NCBI GenBank assembly: GCA_037893225.1
Contig: JAZGUH010000412.1
Location: 186,001 to 250,000 of the forward strand
DNA length: 64,000 bases
Direction: 5' to 3'
Origin: Hippasteria phrygiana
Lineage: Eukaryota > Echinodermata > Asteroidea > Valvatida > Goniasteridae
The notes beneath the pieces are model-generated. The model saw only the letters and a program-made list of their open reading frames with translations. It was not told where the DNA came from and did not search any database. Positions within the stretch are counted from its first letter, which is position 1; every line of letters begins with the position of its first letter. Position numbers and translations under genes: made by a program. Below are positions 57,295 through 64,000 of the stretch, piece after piece.

Positions 57295-59489
57295 TTTTTT
57301 CTTTTTTTTTTTCTTTTTCAGACTTTTTGCCCATAGCGTTTGTACACGATTTCTTTCTGCCAGGCACTTTGGCTACTTTTATGCAGCCGATTGCCTTTAA
57401 ACTTAACAGACACTCAGACCAACTGCTCAGAATGCATGCCGAACTTTTACGTCATGATGACGTCATCACGTGATTTTTTATGAATTTTTGAATTTTGAAA
57501 ATCGTAACATTCATTAAATTATATCTAGCGAACAAAACAAGATATTTTCAAAATTATTTTTGTTATAGCTTTGGTATGTCTCAAAGATATGCCTTAAAAA
57601 GCGAAAATTGTGTGACGTCATGATGACGTCATCAAAAATGCTTTTTTTTTTAACGCATGTAAGGGTCAATCTGATTACAAAAATGTATATATTGAATTTT
57701 GCTGTACCCAATTCCAAAATTTCATGATCGTGGCTCACTCAAGTATGAAATAGGAGCCATTTCAAAATTTAGACCAAATTCAATATAACACAAAGGAATT
57801 CTGGGAAGGGCTGATAACCATGGGTATTTTGTGCTTGCTGTTTATAAAAGGGGTTGATTTCTAGTCTTTTTTCAAGTCGCTAAATTTTTGAAGTTTTAAA
57901 ATCGTAACATTCTTTTTAATATATCTAGCGAACAAAACAAGATATTTTCAAAATTATTTTTGTTACAGCTTTGGTATGTCTCAAAGATATGCCCTAAAAA
58001 GCGAAAATTGTGTGACGTCATGATGACGTCATCAACAAATCTTTTTTTTTAAACGCATGTAAGGGTCAATCCGATTACAAAAGTGTATTCATTGAATTTT
58101 TCTGTACGTAATTCCAAAATTTCATGATCGTGGCTCACTCAAGTAAGAAATGACAGCCATTTCAAAATTTAGACCAAATTCAATATAACACAAAGGAATT
58201 CTGGGAAGGGTTGATAACCATGGCTATTATGTGCTTGCTGTTTATAAAAGGGGTTGATTTGTAGTCTTTTTTCAAGTCGCTGAATTTTTGAATTTCTTAA
58301 ATCGTAACATTCTTTTCAATATATCTAGCGAACAAAACAAGACATTTTCAAAATTCTTTTTGTTATAGCTTTGGTATGTCTCAAAGATATGCCCTAAAAA
58401 GCGAAAATTGTGTGACGTCATGATGACGTCATAAATAAATTATTTTTTCAAGTTGCTAGAATATTGCCCATAGCATTTGTAAACGTTTTCTTTCTTACCG
58501 GCCACTTTGGCTACTTTTAAACTTGGCAGACACTTACACCAACTGCTCACAATGTCTGCTGAACTTTTACGTCATGATGACGTCATCACATGTCACGTGA
58601 CGTCATCTTAAAAGGGCATTTTTTCGAAGCCATATATCTACAAAAGTACAAGTCCGATTAAGTTGAAACGTAATATCTAGGTATGCCACCGGGTGTTATA
58701 GATGAACATTGACATGATGTTATGATGACGTCATCACATGTCACGTGACGTCATCTTAAAGGGGCAGTTTTTGAAGCCATATATAAACAAAAGTACAAGT
58801 TCGATTAAGTTGAAATGTAATATCCAGGTAGGTCTGCAGGTTTATGGACGAAAATTGACATGACATTATGATGATGATGTCATCACACGTCACGTGACGT
58901 CATCTTAAAGGGGCAGTGTTTGAAGCCATAAACAAAAGTACAAGTCCGATTAAGTTGAAAAGTAATATCTAGGTAGCCCAATAGGTTTATAGATGAAAAT
59001 TGACATGACATTATTATGATGTCATCACATGTCACATGACGTCATCTTAAAGGTGCAGTTTTTGAAGCCATATATAAACAAAAGTACAAGTCCGATTAAG
59101 TTCAAAAGTAATATCTAGGTAGCCCAGTAGGTATTTTAAATAAAACAATTGATGATGTCATGATTACGTCATCACTTGTTTCGTGTCATTATCTTAAAGG
59201 GGCATTTTTCGAAGCCATAAATCTACAAAAGTACAAGTTCGATTATTTTAAATGTAATATCTAGGTAGGTCAGCAAGTTTACAGATGTAAATTTACATTA
59301 CGTTATGATGACGTCATCACAAGTGACTATTACAAACAACTTAAATTATTTTCAAAGTCTAACAAAGAAAACTGGCAGGAGCGCGATTGTTTGACGAAGT
59401 TTAATTATTGTATTCACATTTCACATCCAAATTAAAAAAAAAAAAAAACGAAACAGCCCTGTGTTTGTCCACAAACACCGTCCGTCTAG
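57295..59489. mobile_element. Helitron-like unit 4 (about 2.2 kb), array end
   Basis: Same plan, with markers near 57530, 57930 and 58328 and a few additional 'cacatgtcacgtgacgtcat' subunits. It ends with hairpin 59461-59478, a 7-nt spacer and CTAG (59486-59489), then T and unrelated flank ('ttccatattacttc'). This is the true right border of the array. Confidence 0.6.
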
Positions 59490-59773
59490 TTCCATATTAC
59501 TTCTATGATGGTCAGTCATTATAGATATGTTGAAAAGGAAAAAAAAACATGAATTTGAACCAGTTTTTGTGGTAAACTCTGCAGCGTCTTTTTGGGTGCA
59601 CAGTGCATGAAAATTGTGTTCTTATTCTTGCTAGTAGCCAATGGGAAAATTGGGCTTCTTTCTATGAGGCTTCGGTAGAAGCCCTATATATAGTTTAGGG
59701 GTAATATCGACTAAACGATTGGTGTGGGTGGCTAGCTGGATTTGGAGATTAATGATAATGAGGGCCCTCACAT

Positions 59774-60458
59774 CAGTGGCGTAACTACGGAGAGAGGGGG
59801 GGCACAGGGGGCACGTGCCCCCCACCAGAGGTCCATGCCCCCCCAGTTGCCCCCCAGTTGCCCCCCAGCCCCCATTTGAAATTTTGGTAATTGTTACCTT
59901 TAGGACCCCGTTCTATATAAGAGAACGAAGGAGACAGTTTATGTTTCGCAACTTACCTCAATATTTTGCTATGATAAAGGCAGGAAAAGTCACTCTGTGT
60001 GCTTGAAATCATCTAAATAGTTCGCTAAGATATCATGTTGAATATGAGCAAGCTTAATTTTGTGGAAAGAGGGCATGGTTTTGATTTATGAGGGAAATTA
60101 TGGGGTAAAACGGCAATGTCTCTGACTGCAAAAAAAAGTAGAAAAGTCACATTTTCTTTGAAAGTGCATTTCAAAATTACAACAAACATGAGTTTAGGCT
60201 AATCTGAAGAAAAAAAGACTGCTCTAACCTGCAAAAGTCACTTTGGTACTGTAAAGTCATCTGCAAAAAACAGTTTTGAACGGAACTCATCAAAAAAATA
60301 GAGGTGTCCTATAAAAGGTAACGATTACTGAAATTTCGAATTGCACACAAAGAAATAGAATACATCTGTTGCCATTCGTTTCCCCCTATAAATTGGTGCA
60401 CCCCCAGGCATGCCAGGTTCCCCCCTACAATTTTACAAATTCAACCTTTACGCCGCTG
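59774..60458. mobile_element. Non-autonomous hAT-type element with perfect duplication
   Basis: It starts CAGTGGCGTAACTACGG and ends TTTACGCCGCTG. The flanking 8-bp repeats CCTCACAT (59766-59773 and 60459-60466) are identical. A G/C-rich start ('gaggggggg', 'cccccagttgcccccc') is typical of this family. No transposase is visible in 685 bp. Confidence 0.85.
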
Positions 60459-60466
60459 CCTCACAT

Positions 60467-61009
60467 AACCTACCTACCTCCATGATATGATGTACATGAA
60501 TACATGGGACCGAGTCTTCGTTGCATGCAGTTTGGGAAATCAACCAAAACATGTATTACTATTACTGCATCAATCTAAATATACGGAATTCGAAGAAATA
60601 ACGCCGCTTTCAATTTTCATTTTGCTTTTCCTACCTCCATGGCTCACCTGACATATCCCCCCGGGCACCATGCAGAAGCTAGCTGGCGATTCGCAATAGG
60701 GCCCGCGATTCGCCCGATAGAGCTGCCTGTGGCTATTGTATGGCTCCCAGACGTCATATACACACGATGAACTGCGCCAGACTAGTAACTTTTCAGCCTT
60801 TTTCCGTTAAAAGAAATTAATATTTTTCTAATTATTCAGCGTTTAGTGCTCATTAACAAACAAGATTCACAAAAACACTAGTCCTATCTCTGATATTTAT
60901 TTATATTAAACGAACAAAAAAAAATCATCCTACTGAGGTACATAATGAAGGGATTCTTTTTGCGCCTCGACCCACGGTCGGCCTTATCACGTGATAGTCA
61001 CGTGCATCT
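60467..61009. other. No gene identified
   Basis: Mixed-composition DNA without a credible reading frame or repeat that I recognise, apart from a small CACGTGATAGTCACGTG palindrome at about 60989-61005. Confidence 0.3.
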
Positions 61010-61432
61010 TGCACGAAAATTTTGGTCTTGCCCGTTTTTTGTTAGTCTTGCACGAAAATTTTGGTCTTGCATGATAAATTTGTTCTTGCATTGAAATTTA
61101 GGTCTTGCATTGAAATTTAGGTCTTGCATTGAAATTTAGGTCTTGCATGATAATTTTGGTCTTGCGTGATAATTTTGTTCTTGCGTGATAATTTTGTTCT
61201 TGCATGAAAATTTTGATCTTGCATGAAAAATTTGATCTTGCATGGAAATTTTGATCTTGCAATTGCATGAAAATTTTGATCTTGCAATTGCATGAAAATT
61301 TTGATCTTGCATGATAATTTTGGTCTTGCATGATAATTTTGGTCTTGCATGATAATTTTGCGTTTATCTTGAATGATTTTTTTGTTCTTGCAAGAAAAAC
61401 GGTGTTTTGAATTAATTCCGCTTTGGCTTGCC
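61010..61432. repeat. Inverted copy of the ~20-bp minisatellite
   Basis: Reverse-complement relative of 43334-43705. It has about 18 or more units of 'cttgcatgaaaattttgat', ending in the same unique leader ('gaattaattccgctttggc', about 61409-61427). Two units carry an extra 'aattg' insertion. Frames are open in more than one phase, again without evidence of a protein. Confidence 0.88.
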
Positions 61433-61629
61433 ATAATGTACCAGTTAGTTCAATCGTACACCGTATTTGTATTCGATCGCGCGCGTGTCGAGCGTGCACA
61501 ATAACCTTCCGACCTCTGACTACGACCTGCCGATTTGTACGTATAGGGGTGGCTGTATTTTGCTGTAAGGACGAGTTGTATGGTATTTGGATGGGTCAAT
61601 ATCTAGGGTTGGTATATCAATGGGTGGTA

Positions 61630-61780
61630 TTAGGCTTGGGCGGTATTTCGGTATTACCGTATAGTTACGTTGTTTTTTTTAATACCGGACAATACCGACT
61701 GACGATCCATAAATACCAAAATACCGGGGAACTCGGTTTGGAATTTCAATACCGCGGTATTCCCCTTAATGTTCAGAATG
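61630..61780. repeat. hAT-type end rich in 'ggtattaccg'
   Basis: 'ttaggcttgggcggtatttc' followed by many 'ataccg' motifs resembles the left end of the element at 1749 (CTGGGCGATA with 'gatatcg' motifs). No right end was found. Confidence 0.35.
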
Positions 61781-62014
61781 TTTGCAAAAACCCTTTAAAA
61801 ATCCCAAACCTGCCAAAATCAAACACCCCATTGTGTTGAATTTTGTGTGATTGGGTACTGTAGAGCCTTGGCACCATCACTTTGCATTGGACTTGATGCC
61901 CTGATTTTGTCTAAGTACAAAGAATGTGCCATTGGTTTACTACACAGTGTTGGAGTTTGTGTGGTTAGGGAAGGATTATAGTAAAAAGGCTTGGGCTGTT
62001 ATGCATGGTTAAGA

Positions 62015-62281
62015 TCAAGAAAAGATAATAACCGCATTCACAGTTGACTCCATTCTCCAATCATCCAGTGTTACGTCTGCCTTGCAGTGGATGGAAAGAT
62101 AAGACCGAATTGTGGAGCTCGACTTGGTAACCCGATACTCCAGTGGCTGCCGTTCTACCAGAAAGGCCTTTGAAGTTTTGCTTACACCGCCGCATTTGCG
62201 GTTAACTTTTTTGGGCGTGTAGTACGTCAATTTAAAACCGTCTGATTGGCCATCTAAAAAGGCGTTCGGAACACATCTCAT
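62015..62281 (-). other. 88-codon ORF, unidentified
   Basis: It starts 'MRCVPNAFLDGQSDGFKLTY' and has no low-complexity bias, membrane segment or recognised motif. No clear splice sites mark its ends. The sequence 'aaaccgtctgattg' near its start recurs in direct orientation just beyond it (62362-62376), which hints at a repeat. It may be non-coding. Confidence 0.2.
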
Positions 62282-62662
62282 TCATGTTTTTGGGGCTTGT
62301 GTGATGTGGGCGCGGCAAGCCGGCATGCGATGCATATGCAGCAAGCCGTACGTCATGTTAAAGCCGTCTGATTGTAAGTTGACACCTCGTGATTGTCTCT
62401 ACCAGCCAAGCCGTTATACTCTGTAAAACATGTGTTGTGAACTTTTAGTGCTGGCACGAGAACAACAATATTTCTGAAATAATTCACTCCCTGGGGGATT
62501 GCACAAAAATCTGAACTACATTAGCTGCTCAAGTTGACGACACCGTCCACCATCTTTCCACTCCACGCGATACGCGAACTTACGTAAAACTGGTACGAGC
62601 ATGATGTACATGTAAGCAGGTGCGACCGCAGTAGCACTATCTACGCCATGGAGGCCGTATGA

Positions 62663-62985
62663 CCAGTGGCGTAGCCAGGCTCTTCCTAGAGGGGGGAAAA
62701 CGGGGGGCATGGCTATTTTCAAGGTGGGAAATTCGCTATAGTAACGCATATAGTAACGCATATCCCAATTTTCCAGAGGGGGGGGGGGGGGGGGGGAGGC
62801 CGCGAAAGAGTTCCCACAGGGGGAATTCCCCCCTCCCCCCCCCCTTGGCTATGCCACTGCGTGGCTATTTTCAAGGGGGGAAATTCGCTATAGTAACGCA
62901 TATAGTAACGCATATCCCAATTTTCCAGAGGGGGGGGGGGGGGGGGGGGGGGGGGGCAAGAGTTCCCACAGGTCCAACATAGATT
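62663..62985. mobile_element. Poly-G-rich hAT-type repeat, internally duplicated
   Basis: It starts CAGTGGCGTAGCCAGGC, the same as 14513. A block 'ggctattttcaagg..ggaaattcgctatagtaacg' through a G run occurs twice (about 62709-62800 and 62862-62956). 'ccttggctatgccactg' at 62843-62859 is an inverted end lying between the two copies. No clean target duplication was found. Confidence 0.6.
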
Positions 62986-62999
62986 TCGGGGTTGTAGGG

Positions 63000-63255
63000 A
63001 TGGGGAATATATCTCCACCCACACACTTTATGACAAGATCACCCCTAGACAATAAAACCAGACAGAAGAAAACAATTAAAATAGACCAGGAGGTATTAAA
63101 AATTTCACATGGAAATTACAGTAGAATTGTCGGAAAGAGGGTTAAATTTGGGTTTGTGTATGGACCATAATTAATACATGTGTAATAGACAGCGTAGTGT
63201 CCAATCCCCCCCCCTCCCCTTCGAAATTTTCAGTTGGTTGGTTTTGGGTTCATGA

Positions 63256-63289
<34 letters not shown>

Positions 63290-64000
63290 TTTCCCGGTCT
63301 CCACACATGTCATAGTCAAATCATGGAGGCGCGCTTGAGTGAAGGTAACAATTTATGAGAAGGTATTACCCGATGACATGTACATTATATATTGTGCATG
63401 TACACTGTATAAGCTAGAACACTAGTGTATAAACATGTGAGGTGATAAACTTAAAAAAGACTTCAGAATGGAGGACGTCCCAGCCAGTTTGTATAAGCAA
63501 GTAAATGTATTATACATTTGTTTAAATGCCACATGTACATGTAATGTCGATTTTTTTACACTGAGTAGTAAATGACCGGTACATCTGCCAATATAATTTT
63601 TCAGGATGGAAATTGAAAATACATGAAAAAAGAGATGTAACAAATGGTGTGTTTCATATTTCTGATGAACTCTGAGGCAGTTCTAACCTTCAATGGTAAA
63701 GTATATGTTAACATAAATGTAAATTTACAATAATGGTTTAAAATCTTTACAGAAATACATTTTATCCAGTGAAAAATTATGTTTACCTCAAGAATTAAAA
63801 TAAATGAGTGAAGTTAACCATCTACTTTGATTTTAAATCCACTGCATTTAAGTGGTTTGCTGGGCTTGCTATTTCAGACTTCTCTTCTTCATGTTCACTT
63901 TTTTAAATATTAGTATACATGGATTACTATACACATGTAGGAATGTAATGTATTTAGTGGAGGAATTTTTTATTGGGAGAAATATAAATAATTAAGACAA
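63000..64000. other. No gene identified; poly-C tract
   Basis: A C run lies at about 63260-63289 and ACATGT motifs near 63380-63545. A possible tiny exon at 63467-63502 ('MEDVPASLYKQ' before GTAAAT) is too weak to call. Confidence 0.3.

Noticed and set aside
63467..63502. Tiny exon 'MEDVPASLYKQ' before GTAAAT
   Set aside because: The upstream acceptor is A-rich and weak, the piece is very short and unsupported by any neighbour.

Overview
This window is AT-rich, intron-bearing animal DNA and is mostly transposable elements and tandem repeats. Four phase-0 exons with consensus splice sites encode a mitochondrial ribosomal protein L12. Around them are THAP, mariner, hAT, piggyBac, PIF/Harbinger, LTR, Penelope-like, Helitron-like and tRNA-derived SINE sequences, many ACATGT microsatellites and dozens of TGACGTCA palindromes. 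This mix fits a marine invertebrate (echinoderm, hemichordate, cephalochordate or mollusc are all possible). I cannot name the species.

Layout. 1-1.5 kb is a degenerate tandem repeat with TGACGTCA sites. 1.75-2.87 kb is a non-autonomous hAT-type element with a perfect 8-bp target duplication. 3.1-6.4 kb is an old repeat block interrupted by a THAP-domain exon (4841-5184) with one frameshift. 7250-20622 is the MRPL12 gene (192 codons, 4 exons). Its 8.55-kb intron 2 holds an antisense, apparently intact SGNH-hydrolase ORF, a hAT element with a second inverted-repeat element nested inside, and a 2.4-kb array of TGACGTCA doublets. Intron 1 holds a dead mariner. Intron 3 holds a SINE and several fold-back elements. 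A TA-flanked inverted-repeat element begins 185 bp after the stop codon and contains the first AATAAA found there.

22-30 kb holds unrecognised DNA, a tRNA-like relic, a hammerhead ribozyme core of the Penelope-like type (minus strand, 26095-26138), a second hAT element (26394-27986), and the 5' end of an LTR retrotransposon with a SCAN/gag-like coding relic. 30.1-42.8 kb is a nest. A PIF/Harbinger element (30131-37915, with transposase and Myb-like genes) was hit at a TTAA by a 4.4-kb piggyBac. A second, near-identical piggyBac lies in the opposite orientation 561 bp away, which makes a giant inverted repeat. 43-47 kb holds minisatellites, a (CCA)n tract, fold-back elements and one probable 3' terminal exon of an unidentified minus-strand gene (47330-47462).

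47.9-59.5 kb is a long complex array. Its last three ~2.0-2.2-kb units each end in a short hairpin followed by CTAG and T, the signature of a Helitron 3' end. They are filled with ~395-bp subrepeats carrying TGACGTCA doublets 11 bp apart. The rest (59.5-64 kb) has another hAT-type element with a perfect target duplication, an inverted copy of the 43-kb minisatellite, and poly-G-rich repeats. Apart from MRPL12, the 3' exon and perhaps the THAP and SGNH genes, nothing here looks like a maintained host protein gene.
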